Positions 32,604-38,998 of a stretch of DNA of 41,935 nt are shown one piece after another. Both the position numbers and the translations under genes were made by a program. The notes beneath the pieces were generated by a model that was not told the origin of the DNA, searched no databases, and saw only the letters and a program-made list of their open reading frames with translations. This stretch comes from a virus, in the IMG/VR virus record IMGVR_UViG_3300042691_005803, positions 1 through 41,935 of that record, one strand, 5' to 3'. How positions within the stretch are numbered: position 1 is the first letter of the stretch; each line of letters opens with the position of its first letter.

Positions 32604-32810
32604 ATGCAAGCATCCAAAGAATCGTTCCTCGACAAAAACATTGTGCACATGGGCGAAGTCTGGCAAGTCATCGGCGTTGGCGCTCAAACCGAAAACAACA
32701 CCTTTTGCCACCTCCTGAACCTGCAACGTGGCCGTAAGGTAAAGAACGGTTTTTACCCGGTCCAGATCAATGACTGGGTCGACACCGCAGTTCTGCAAGC
32801 AGCTCGCTAA
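32604..32810 (+). CDS. Small early hypothetical protein (68 aa)
   Basis: 68 aa from ATG 32604, with SD GGGAG; an upstream ATG at 32559 would sit at the promoter -10. Contains VWQVIGVGAQTENNTFCHLL and VQINDWVD. First gene of the rightward operon. Small first-expressed phage proteins often act on host functions, but no family was recognised. Confidence 0.65.
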   Translation: MQASKESFLDKNIVHMGEVWQVIGVGAQTENNTFCHLLNLQRGRKVKNGFYPVQINDWVDTAVLQAAR

Positions 32811-32823
32811 CCTGGAGACAATC

Positions 32824-33003
32824 ATGGCCTATTACCGCGAATTTAAAGCGCCCTCGCTCGAGGAAGCAGAGGCGCAGGCGCATCAATTCCTTGCAACCCT
32901 TGACCGTATGTCGTCGCCTGGCATCGAGCGCACCGGCTTGATCGAGCACGCCAACGGCCGCCAGGAGCATTACGTCATCGTCAGGTGGTACACCCTCGAT
33001 TAA
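32824..33003 (+). CDS. Small early hypothetical protein (59 aa)
   Basis: 59 aa from ATG 32824 with SD TGGAG (MAYYREFKAPSLEEAEAQAH). It has a helix-strand arrangement and ends RQEHYVIVRWYTLD. An ORF start at 32770 would overlap the preceding gene and has no SD. Function unknown. Confidence 0.65.
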   Translation: MAYYREFKAPSLEEAEAQAHQFLATLDRMSSPGIERTGLIEHANGRQEHYVIVRWYTLD

Positions 33004-33016
33004 CCAGGAGATCAAC

Positions 33017-33280
33017 ATGCAGCAGCTTTACAACGGCGAATTCTACAAATGCACCGAAGAGAAACGCGTCTCGGCAAAAATAAATGAACTGCTGAATTCT
33101 GTTCAGATGAAACTCCATTGCGGCAACGATGCGCAACTTGCGCGTGCCCTTAACTTTGCGCCACCAGAAATTTCGAAACTGCGTCATCGCGTTATTCCGT
33201 TGTCCGCCGCAAAGTTGGCCAGAATTTCCGAGGCCACCGGGTGGTCCGTCTATCAAATCCGCGACATTCTGAAAGCCTGA
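33017..33280 (+). CDS. HTH protein (87 aa)
   Basis: 87 aa. Residues ~22-70 (INELLNSVQMKLHCGNDAQLARALNFAPPEISKLRHRVIPLS) form a Cro/lambda-repressor-like HTH, followed by AAKLARISEATGWSVYQIRD. It is like small regulators that sense nothing but DNA. SD AGGAG at good distance. It may repress the early promoters together with the Cro-like protein on the other strand. Confidence 0.75.
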   Translation: MQQLYNGEFYKCTEEKRVSAKINELLNSVQMKLHCGNDAQLARALNFAPPEISKLRHRVIPLSAAKLARISEATGWSVYQIRDILKA

Positions 33281-33281
33281 C

Positions 33282-33557
33282 ATGAAAAAACTTATTCTCA
33301 TGCTGGCCCTGGTGGCCACCGCGGCCCAGGCCGAAACCTGGCTCGAGATGCCCAACGAGGCCGGCGGCAAGATCATCCTGATGCAGGACAAGTGCCAAGG
33401 CAAGAACGAAGGCCGGTTCGTCATCGCCACCACACCCAAGGGCGACAACGTCATGGGCTGCTGGTGGTACTTCTCGGACATGATCCACATCGTCTGGAAC
33501 AACGGCCGGACCTCGAGCTTTGAGCCCAGCAGTTTCACTGCCAGGGAAAAGAAATAA
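33282..33557 (+). CDS. Exported small protein with signal peptide
   Basis: 91 aa. A classic signal peptide MKKLILMLALVATAAQA with predicted cleavage after AQA. The mature part (ETWLEMPNEAGGKIILM) has two cysteines, C38 and C60, likely a disulfide in the periplasm, and two neighbouring tryptophans after C60. Similar small phage proteins of unknown role are common. One base separates it from the HTH gene stop. Might modify the envelope or block superinfection; no evidence beyond export. Confidence 0.75.
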   Translation: MKKLILMLALVATAAQAETWLEMPNEAGGKIILMQDKCQGKNEGRFVIATTPKGDNVMGCWWYFSDMIHIVWNNGRTSSFEPSSFTAREKK

Positions 33558-33562
33558 TCCTG

Positions 33563-33592
33563 TTGACATAAGCTCCACAACGTGGATAAGAT
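33563..33592 (+). promoter_or_regulatory. Second rightward promoter with inverted repeat in the spacer
   Basis: TTGACA (33563-33568), 18 bp, TAAGAT (33587-33592). The inverted repeat TCCAC-AAC-GTGGA (33574-33586) fills the spacer and may be an operator. It reads into the 53-aa gene and the exonuclease-RecT genes. Confidence 0.6.
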
Positions 33593-33620
33593 ATCAACGT
33601 ATTACCATTTGGAGGAATAA

Positions 33621-33782
33621 ATGAACATCAATCTGCACAATACCAAGCGCGTCGAAATGGGCCCAGTTCTGCCGATCAACGACCGCTTTTACCGCATCAT
33701 CAAATTGATCACGGACAAGGACCAACCCATCGAGGTCACGCTGTTTGCCAAGACCCGGGAAGAACTGGAGGTGATGATATGA
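33621..33782 (+). CDS. Small hypothetical protein (53 aa)
   Basis: 53 aa (MNINLHNTKRVEMGPVLPIN ... EELEVMI). A strong SD GGAGG precedes ATG 33621. Beta-rich, with a conserved-looking YRIIKLITDKDQPIEVTLFA segment. Its TGA overlaps the next ATG. Function unknown. Confidence 0.65.
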   Translation: MNINLHNTKRVEMGPVLPINDRFYRIIKLITDKDQPIEVTLFAKTREELEVMI

Positions 33783-33865
33783 CCACGAACTACCCACGAC
33801 TGACCATCGCGTTGGTCGTAATCCTGGCCCTGTTTGGGCCTGCAATCATCGAGGTGATCCTATGA
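33779..33865 (+). CDS. Tiny membrane protein (28 aa)
   Basis: 28 aa (MTTNYPRLTIALVVILALFG ...) with one membrane helix. It starts on the ATGA of the previous stop and its TGA overlaps the exonuclease ATG, with no spacing left for other elements. The chain of overlaps supports translation. Function unknown. Confidence 0.5.
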   Translation: MTTNYPRLTIALVVILALFGPAIIEVIL

Positions 33866-34806
33866 GCATTGAAACGATCCAGATCCAGAACCGTGACCAG
33901 TGGCTGGCCGAGCGCGTCAAAGACGTGACCTCGACCGAGGTGGCCGCCCTATACGGGCTGTCGCCGTACCTCTCCGAGTTCGAGCTCTTCCACCAGAAGC
34001 GCGACGGTATCGTCGTGCAGATCCAAGAAAACGAGCGCATGAAGTGGGGCACCCGGCTGGAGTCCGCGATCGCGCACGGCGCAGCCGAAGACCAGGGATG
34101 GAACATAGCCAAGCTGGACGTGTACATGCGCGACACCGAGGCCAAGATCGGCAGCTCATTTGACTTTGAGATCCTCTCGTCCAGCGACGGCCCTGGCATC
34201 CTCGAGGTCAAGAACGTCGACTGGCTGCAGTATCAAAAGAATTGGATCGACGACGGCAACGGCAACATCGAGGCGCCCGAGCACATCGAGCTCCAGGTCC
34301 AGCATCAGCTCGAGGTGTCCGACCGCAAGTGGGCAGCGATCGTCGTCCTGGTCGGCGGCAACGAGCAGAAGATCGTTTTGCGCAACCGCGACAAAGGCAT
34401 CGGCTCGGACATCCGCAGCAAGGTCACCGAGTTCTGGTCAAAGATCCAGGCCAACCGTCCGCCGACACCGGACTATGTCCAGGACGCCGAGTTCATCATC
34501 AAGCAGCTACGCAGGGACGGCAGCGGCGACTATGTCGTGGCCGACGAGCAGCTCGAGCGGATGATCAAGGACTACGAATTTGTCAGCCGCGAGTACAGCG
34601 ACCTGGAAAAGATCAAGAACCAGCGCCGTGCCGAGATCCTCGAGCTCATTGGCAACGCCGGCAAGGTCGTCACGTCGTTTGGGTCCCTGTCCTGCGGCAA
34701 CGTCAAGGGCAAGGCCGGCACGCTGGTCACGCCGCAGATGGTGGGCACCGTTATAGGCGCGTCCGAAGGGTATCGTCAGTTCCGTTTTTATCCCAAGAAA
34801 GGATGA
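33862..34806 (+). CDS. YqaJ-type viral recombinase exonuclease
   Basis: 314 aa. A lambda exonuclease-like PD-(D/E)XK fold: STEVAALYGLSPY near the N-terminus, E67 in RLESAIA, D101 (GSSFDFEI), E115-x-K117 (ILEVKN) and the helix HIELQVQHQLEVS. It resects double-stranded ends to give single strands for the RecT protein two genes downstream. C-terminal ~100 residues form a coiled tail (EYSDLEKIKNQRRAEILELI). Start overlaps the tiny membrane gene. Confidence 0.9.
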   Translation: MSIETIQIQNRDQWLAERVKDVTSTEVAALYGLSPYLSEFELFHQKRDGIVVQIQENERMKWGTRLESAIAHGAAEDQGWNIAKLDVYMRDTEAKIGSSFDFEILSSSDGPGILEVKNVDWLQYQKNWIDDGNGNIEAPEHIELQVQHQLEVSDRKWAAIVVLVGGNEQKIVLRNRDKGIGSDIRSKVTEFWSKIQANRPPTPDYVQDAEFIIKQLRRDGSGDYVVADEQLERMIKDYEFVSREYSDLEKIKNQRRAEILELIGNAGKVVTSFGSLSCGNVKGKAGTLVTPQMVGTVIGASEGYRQFRFYPKKG

Positions 34807-34808
34807 TC

Positions 34809-35018
34809 ATGGTTACACACAAGCGCATCTACGTCGTTGAAGGTGGCCGGTTCCCGTACCTGGTCAAGGCCTACAGCCAGGCAAACGCACTGCAGATCAT
34901 CGCAGCACGCAAGTACAAAGCCAGAGCAGCAACAGCAGTCGAAGTTGCCGACATGATGAAGTCCGGCAAACGCATCATAGAAGACACACTAACAAAAGGA
35001 GAGAACCATGAGCAATGA
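34809..35018 (+). CDS. Small hypothetical protein between exonuclease and RecT (69 aa)
   Basis: 69 aa from ATG 34809, with AAAGGA 6-7 bases upstream; ATG 34803 is an alternative. The sequence THKRIYVVEGGRFPYLVKAYSQANALQIIAARKYKA resembles small phage proteins that accompany exonuclease/RecT pairs. Its last codons overlap the RecT start by 11 bp. Function unknown. Confidence 0.65.
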   Translation: MVTHKRIYVVEGGRFPYLVKAYSQANALQIIAARKYKARAATAVEVADMMKSGKRIIEDTLTKGENHEQ

Positions 35019-35838
35019 GATCACACCGTATGAGGCAATGAAGAACATTATCAACAAGATGTCTACAGAGTTTAAAGCAGCCTTGCCACCACAGATTCCA
35101 GTTGATAAATTTATACGCACCACGTTAACCTCTATCAGCATGAACCCGGAGCTGCTTCAGGCAGACCGGAAGAGTCTGCTAGGGTCCGCCATGAAGGCGG
35201 CTCAAGACGGGCTGCTCTTGGATGGAAGGGAGGCGGCTCCGGTCCTCTTCAATACCAAGAACGGCAAGATCGTGCAGTACATGCCGATGATCGGCGGCAT
35301 CCTGAAAAAGATGCGCAACTCGGGAGAGCTGGCCAGCATCGGCGCGCACGTCGTGTACGACAAGGATCTCTTCGAGTATGAGTTGGGCGACGACGAGCGC
35401 ATCGTACACAAGCCCCACCTGGGCATCGAGCGCGGCCAGCCGATTGCCGTGTATGCCATCGCCAAGACCAAGGACGGCGCCATCTACCGCGAGGTGATGA
35501 GCGTGGCCGACGTCGAGAAGGTACGCGCAGCCAGCCGCGCAGCCAACAACGGGCCCTGGGTCAACTGGTGGGACGAGATGGCGCGCAAGACCGTCATCCG
35601 CCGCATCGCCAAAAGACTGCCGTCGTCAGCCGACCTGGACCAGGTACTGGCCAATGACAACGAGGCTACGGGCTTTGTCCAGGTCGACAACAGAGAACCA
35701 ATCAATATCACGCCGGCACCAGCAGAGCAGGTCGAACCAATCAGCCGTCTGAAAAAGTCGATTGCCGAGCGCCAGGGCGAGCTCATCGAGGGCCAGGCAA
35801 CAGAGGTCACGGAGGCGCCTGATGTTGCTAACGCCTAA
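35008..35838 (+). CDS. recT: RecT single-strand annealing protein
   Basis: 276 aa. Core segments KAALPPQIPVDKFIRTTLTS, SLLGSAMKAAQDGLLLDGRE, QYMPMIGGILKKMRNSGEL and YELGDDERIVHKP are the RecT signature. The C-terminal tail is Pro/Glu-rich. It anneals single strands made by the exonuclease, for recombination and repair of phage DNA. SD AAGGAGAG precedes ATG 35008. Confidence 0.95.
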   Translation: MSNEITPYEAMKNIINKMSTEFKAALPPQIPVDKFIRTTLTSISMNPELLQADRKSLLGSAMKAAQDGLLLDGREAAPVLFNTKNGKIVQYMPMIGGILKKMRNSGELASIGAHVVYDKDLFEYELGDDERIVHKPHLGIERGQPIAVYAIAKTKDGAIYREVMSVADVEKVRAASRAANNGPWVNWWDEMARKTVIRRIAKRLPSSADLDQVLANDNEATGFVQVDNREPINITPAPAEQVEPISRLKKSIAERQGELIEGQATEVTEAPDVANA

Positions 35839-36010
35839 AGATCTCGCAAAGCGATGGTCGGTAGCGGTAAACACCCTGGCCCATTGGAGAATGCTGGGCC
35901 GGGGTCCCAAGTTCACGAAGATGGGCGACGGGATCCGCGCAAGGGTACGCTACCGCCTGTCGGACATCGAAGAGTATGAGAGGTCCAATCAACATATAGG
36001 GCAATCATGA
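35822..36010 (+). CDS. AlpA/excisionase-like HTH protein (62 aa)
   Basis: 62 aa (MLLTPKDLAKRWSVAVNTLA). The pattern LTPKDLAKRWSVAVNTLAHWRMLGRGPKF...RVRYRLSDIEEYE is a MerR-like winged helix, as in HTH_17/excisionase proteins. It overlaps the RecT end by 17 bp. Without an integrase in view, a regulatory role is more likely than excision. Confidence 0.8.
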   Translation: MLLTPKDLAKRWSVAVNTLAHWRMLGRGPKFTKMGDGIRARVRYRLSDIEEYERSNQHIGQS

Positions 36011-36270
36011 AAAGACCAATGCTAATCCTACTACTTGCCTGCACAGCCGGATGGATCGAAGGTTGTGCCTCCAATAAGCCACCAGAGGCCGTACAGCAGG
36101 AGCTGGTCGTCGACAAGCACGTCCAACCCATGAGCCGCAACGAGGTCATCCTGGCCGTCCAGGAATGTCAGACGAGCGGCCTGCGTGCGGTCATGCTCTA
36201 CGCCAAGCGCAAGGTCAACGGCTACACCACAGACATCGTCGTCGAGGTGACCTGCGCTCCACGGTACTGA
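36007..36270 (+). CDS. Putative lipoprotein/exported protein (87 aa)
   Basis: 87 aa. A hydrophobic start MKRPMLILLLACTAGWIEGC suggests export. Cys12 follows LLA (a good lipobox, but very short) and Cys20 follows IEG (a poor one), so the lipidation site is uncertain. The mature part has two further Cys (QECQTSGL, VTCAPRY), common in small phage exported proteins. Last gene of the rightward operon; it overlaps the HTH gene by 4 bp. Possible roles: superinfection exclusion or outer spanin; neither is shown. Confidence 0.65.
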   Translation: MKRPMLILLLACTAGWIEGCASNKPPEAVQQELVVDKHVQPMSRNEVILAVQECQTSGLRAVMLYAKRKVNGYTTDIVVEVTCAPRY

Positions 36271-36301
36271 AAAAAAGCCGGGGGTGTCTGTGCCCCCGGC
36301 G
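36270..36301 (-). terminator. Strong terminator of the leftward late operon
   Basis: Minus strand: GCCGGGGG, 8-nt loop, CCCCCGGC, then TTTTTTT. It ends transcripts coming from the endolysin gene and lies against the end of the opposing early operon. Confidence 0.9.
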
Positions 36302-36347
36302 AAGCGGCCGCCAGAGGAACTGGCAGCATAGGGGCCGTTGCCATCCC

Positions 36348-36821
36348 CTAACTCATGTACAAGGCACGCTCGTCATTTCGCCTGTTGACCAGGCCCTTCA
36401 AGACCTTGCCGCCTGCCTTGGTAAATTTCAGGAACTCTTCAGCAGCACCTTCATAGTCGCCCCTGTTGTGCTTCTGGCGCAGCGTGGACCGCTGCAGGGT
36501 GCCCAGGCCTACGTTGAAAGCAAACGAAACCAGTGCGTCAAGCCTCCCCTGATTAAGGCCAGTAGGACAATAACGGGATACACCAGCCACAAAACGTCGC
36601 AGATCGTTCGCCAATATCTCATCGACCTCTTCCTTGGAGAATGTCCGGTTATCTTCCGAACGAAGCGGATATTGTAGCCGGTCCTCCATTTTGAGCTTGC
36701 CCTGGTCGGGATACAGGACATGTCCCACGCCGATGGTCCAGAGCTGGGCAGGGCACCGGTAAGGCTTGAACCGCACGCCCTCATGGTGCTTGATCATCTC
36801 CATGGCCTTTTTGCTGATCAT
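36348..36821 (-). CDS. Endolysin, GH24 lysozyme
   Basis: 157 aa muramidase that cuts cell-wall glycan. E14, C23 and T29 in HHEGVRFKPYRCPAQLWTIG give the E-x8-(D/C)-x5-T catalytic pattern of phage GH24 enzymes. The C-terminus shows GRLDALVSFAFNVGLGTLQ and KVLKGLVNRRNDER, also standard. No signal or anchor segment is present, so it needs a holin to reach the wall. ATG overlaps the stop of the holin-like gene. Confidence 0.93.
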   Translation of the reverse strand: MISKKAMEMIKHHEGVRFKPYRCPAQLWTIGVGHVLYPDQGKLKMEDRLQYPLRSEDNRTFSKEEVDEILANDLRRFVAGVSRYCPTGLNQGRLDALVSFAFNVGLGTLQRSTLRQKHNRGDYEGAAEEFLKFTKAGGKVLKGLVNRRNDERALYMS

Positions 36822-37333
36822 TTGCCAAACGCCCTGCCGCCAAAGTGAAACGCGATGATCGACGCAAACAGCGCCTGGGTTTCAGAATCCCACAGCATCT
36901 CGGCCAGCTCCTTGAAGTCGGTGCCGCGGTGCCAGCCATACGCAAACAGGCCCACGTCGACAAAGACCAGCAGGAAGAAAAAGCCAAAGGTGATGATCGG
37001 CCGCACGCCTGCGCGCAGGTTCTTCATCCACTGCGACGTGCCCTCGTTGAGACTCATGTCGTGCGCGTAGATGGCCTGCATCTCGGCCTGCTGGGCCTGG
37101 ATCAGGGTCTGCCTATCCTGGGACGCCGTCTCGGTGCGGATCTCGTCCAGGCGGATCTCCTCGATCTTCTGCTGGGCAGCGTAGCCGGCAGCCATCAACT
37201 GCATCTCGCGCTCGGTCTGCATCTGCGCAAGTTTCAACTCATGCGATTTATCTGACCGGTCCTGGAAGAAGTCCAGGATCTTCGGCAGGCCGCCCATCAA
37301 AAACGAGATGAGCGTGGATAGCAGTGTCAGCAT
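36818..37333 (-). CDS. Holin-like membrane protein (3TM type)
   Basis: 171 aa. A hydrophobic N-terminus (LLSTLISFLMGGLPKIL) is followed by a charged coil (HELKLAQMQTEREMQLMAAG). Near the C-terminus lie RAGVRPIITFGFFFLLVFVDVGLFAYG and the final segment ALFASIIAFHFGGRAFGK. The RPIIT...FGGR pattern resembles GTA-holin-type 3TM proteins. It lies directly ahead of the endolysin with overlap, so it is the best holin candidate. Confidence 0.75.
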   Translation of the reverse strand: MLTLLSTLISFLMGGLPKILDFFQDRSDKSHELKLAQMQTEREMQLMAAGYAAQQKIEEIRLDEIRTETASQDRQTLIQAQQAEMQAIYAHDMSLNEGTSQWMKNLRAGVRPIITFGFFFLLVFVDVGLFAYGWHRGTDFKELAEMLWDSETQALFASIIAFHFGGRAFGK

Positions 37334-37630
37334 TTATTTCTCCTCGGTAGTGCCCAGCAAAATCTTGGCGCGCAGGTCGCGCATCTTCTTAATCTCTTCA
37401 ATCGCCACGGCCGTCGCGTTGTGCATGTCCATGTACATGAAACCCAGCATCGGGATCACCAGCACGAAGACCAGGGCCATTATTGCCAGACATAAGACGA
37501 GAGTCCACGATACGTCTGACTCATTCTTATCTGCAGCAGGACGGCCCACGTCCACACTAGGACGAACAGGATCGCGCCAGCCCAGGTTGCCAGTGCCTTG
37601 ACCCTGCTTATTGTTCTTGCCCGTCGCCAT
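37334..37630 (-). CDS. Small membrane protein of the lysis module (98 aa, or 48 aa)
   Basis: 98 aa from ATG 37630 with a polar start (ATGKNNKQGQGTGNLGW), a membrane helix (SWTLVLCLAIMALVFVLVIP) and a charged helical tail. The first 50 codons overlap the end of the 231-aa gene by 151 bp in another frame. An in-frame ATG at 37480 overlaps the TAA of that gene (TAATG) and would give a 48-aa protein by simple coupling. Neither start has a good SD. Possible spanin or holin helper. Confidence 0.6.
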   Translation of the reverse strand: MATGKNNKQGQGTGNLGWRDPVRPSVDVGRPAADKNESDVSWTLVLCLAIMALVFVLVIPMLGFMYMDMHNATAVAIEEIKKMRDLRAKILLGTTEEK

Positions 37631-38175
37631 GCCTGTATCTGCGCCTTGTGTAACTCAAGTACGTGAGCCTGCCTTTGCTCTTCGACGATGGTTTCCCACA
37701 TCGCTTCGAACTTTGACCACAGCGATCCCAGCTCTGGAGGCGCCCCGTAAATCATCTGCTCTCGTAGTTCAGCCAGCATGGAGTCCAGCCTGTTCCTGAT
37801 CAGCACCCGGCGCAGAGCTCGCCTGCCGATCGATTCGTCACCCTTGTACACCTTCTTCGCGTCGACCTCTTCCTGCATGTGCAGCTTGATGATCGCGTCG
37901 TATGCATCCATGAACTTGCCCAGGTTCTCCCCTATCTCGCCCAGGGCCTCATGCGGATCCGCCTTTGCTATGCGCTGGACCCGCTGCACCTCTTCGTTGT
38001 ACTGCCGCTTCTCTTCGGTTGTCGGGTTTGGTTTTTTGGAAAACTGGGCCCGGAGATCCTCGAGCACATCCTTTACGTCTCCGGCTGTGTTTTTAACTTC
38101 TTTGTAAAACTCAATCCCCTTTTTCGCCAAAGAGACGGCCGTGTTGGCCGCGGCGAGGAGGGTGAACGGGTCCAC
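37480..38175 (-). CDS. Coiled-coil protein with C-terminal membrane helix (231 aa)
   Basis: 231 aa. Helical N-terminus (FTLLAAANTAVSLAKKGIEF), long charged helices, then a C-terminal membrane segment ALATWAGAILFVLVWTWAVLL with a short tail. It starts 1 bp after the end of the 101-aa gene and lies before the holin-like gene. Its size and topology fit an accessory lysis or membrane-anchored protein; no family recognised. Confidence 0.65.
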   Translation of the reverse strand: MDPFTLLAAANTAVSLAKKGIEFYKEVKNTAGDVKDVLEDLRAQFSKKPNPTTEEKRQYNEEVQRVQRIAKADPHEALGEIGENLGKFMDAYDAIIKLHMQEEVDAKKVYKGDESIGRRALRRVLIRNRLDSMLAELREQMIYGAPPELGSLWSKFEAMWETIVEEQRQAHVLELHKAQIQAWRRARTISRVKALATWAGAILFVLVWTWAVLLQIRMSQTYRGLSSYVWQ

Positions 38176-38176
38176 A

Positions 38177-38482
38177 TTACTTCGGACCGCCCAGGCCCAG
38201 CTTCGCCATCAGGCCAGTCACGATGATGCCGATCAGGATGATGATTCCGCCCCATATTCCCTTCTTTGCAATGTCGAGTTTCAGCTCCTGCCAGAACTCC
38301 GTCTGTGCCTTTGCTGCCCTGATCATCTCTTCGTGATACCTCCGGTGACCGTCGAAATCCACAGAACCATCATCGTTCTTGGCGAACGCGCCATTGATCT
38401 TCTGCAGCTCTCCCATCACTTCGTCGAACCGCTTGTCCAGGTGCGCGTTGTCCTCCGCGGTCAGATTGCTGTTGCCCGACAT
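38177..38482 (-). CDS. Small C-terminal-anchored protein, lysis-module candidate (101 aa)
   Basis: 101 aa. A soluble coil (DNAHLDKRFDEVMGELQKIN, RYHEEMIRAAKAQTEFWQEL) is followed by a basic turn and one membrane helix (GIWGGIIILIGIIVTGLMAKLG). Similar in layout to XhlA-like or i-spanin-like accessory proteins. Follows a T-rich gap and a purine-rich SD. Function unknown. Confidence 0.65.
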   Translation of the reverse strand: MSGNSNLTAEDNAHLDKRFDEVMGELQKINGAFAKNDDGSVDFDGHRRYHEEMIRAAKAQTEFWQELKLDIAKKGIWGGIIILIGIIVTGLMAKLGLGGPK

Positions 38483-38503
38483 TTCTCAATCCCCAAAAAA
38501 AGA

Positions 38504-38989
38504 TCATGGTTGCTCTTCTGGTGCCGGCTGTTCTGCAGGCGCTGCTTCTGGCTCTGGTGTTGGTGCTGGCTCTGGCGCCGGTGGCGGCGGTGGGAACACG
38601 GCAGCGATTAGCTCTTCGACTGTTGCTGCGTCAGTGATTGCAGCCTCTTTGTCGTTCGCTTCCTGGATGATCGCAGCACGGGCTGCCGCAGTATCGGCAG
38701 GCACATCCACGCCGCGCTCTGCTTTGCGAATGATCATCCAGTCAGTTAACGTCAGTTGCGCGTTGGCGTTGTTCTTGACCTGCATGATCCACTGCGCTTT
38801 CAATTGATCCAGGTCTTTGGGAATGTCTGGCCCCCAGTAGAACCGCTGATCGTAATCCTGCGCGTCAGGCACTTCGATCACGCCAAGCTGCTCGCGAATA
38901 GCAGGGTCGCGCAGGTGCGGGTAGGTCACGCCGTCCTCGGTCGTGTATTCATTGTCGATGCTGATGGGTGTTCCGTTGAGAGTGAACAT
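38504..38989 (-). CDS. Tail fibre accessory / assembly-like protein (161 aa)
   Basis: 161 aa. Middle part LKAQWIMQVKNNANAQLTLTDWMIIRKAERGVDVPADTAAARAAI resembles the W-containing helical unit of phage tail-fibre assembly proteins (R...V..A...Tdwm..R..E). C-terminus is a Pro/Ala/Glu-rich tail (PPPPPAPEPAPTPEPEAAP). SD AGGAG after the fibre gene stop. Probably a chaperone or accessory of the LamG fibre. Confidence 0.7.
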   Translation of the reverse strand: MFTLNGTPISIDNEYTTEDGVTYPHLRDPAIREQLGVIEVPDAQDYDQRFYWGPDIPKDLDQLKAQWIMQVKNNANAQLTLTDWMIIRKAERGVDVPADTAAARAAIIQEANDKEAAITDAATVEELIAAVFPPPPPAPEPAPTPEPEAAPAEQPAPEEQP

Positions 38990-38998
38990 GTGTTTCTC

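Noticed and set aside
35822-36010. AlpA-like HTH as proof of a temperate phage (excisionase)
   Set aside because: No integrase or attachment site is seen; the family also includes plain regulators.
38483-38503. T7 tract between the 161-aa and 101-aa genes as a terminator
   Set aside because: No GC-rich hairpin precedes it on the minus strand.
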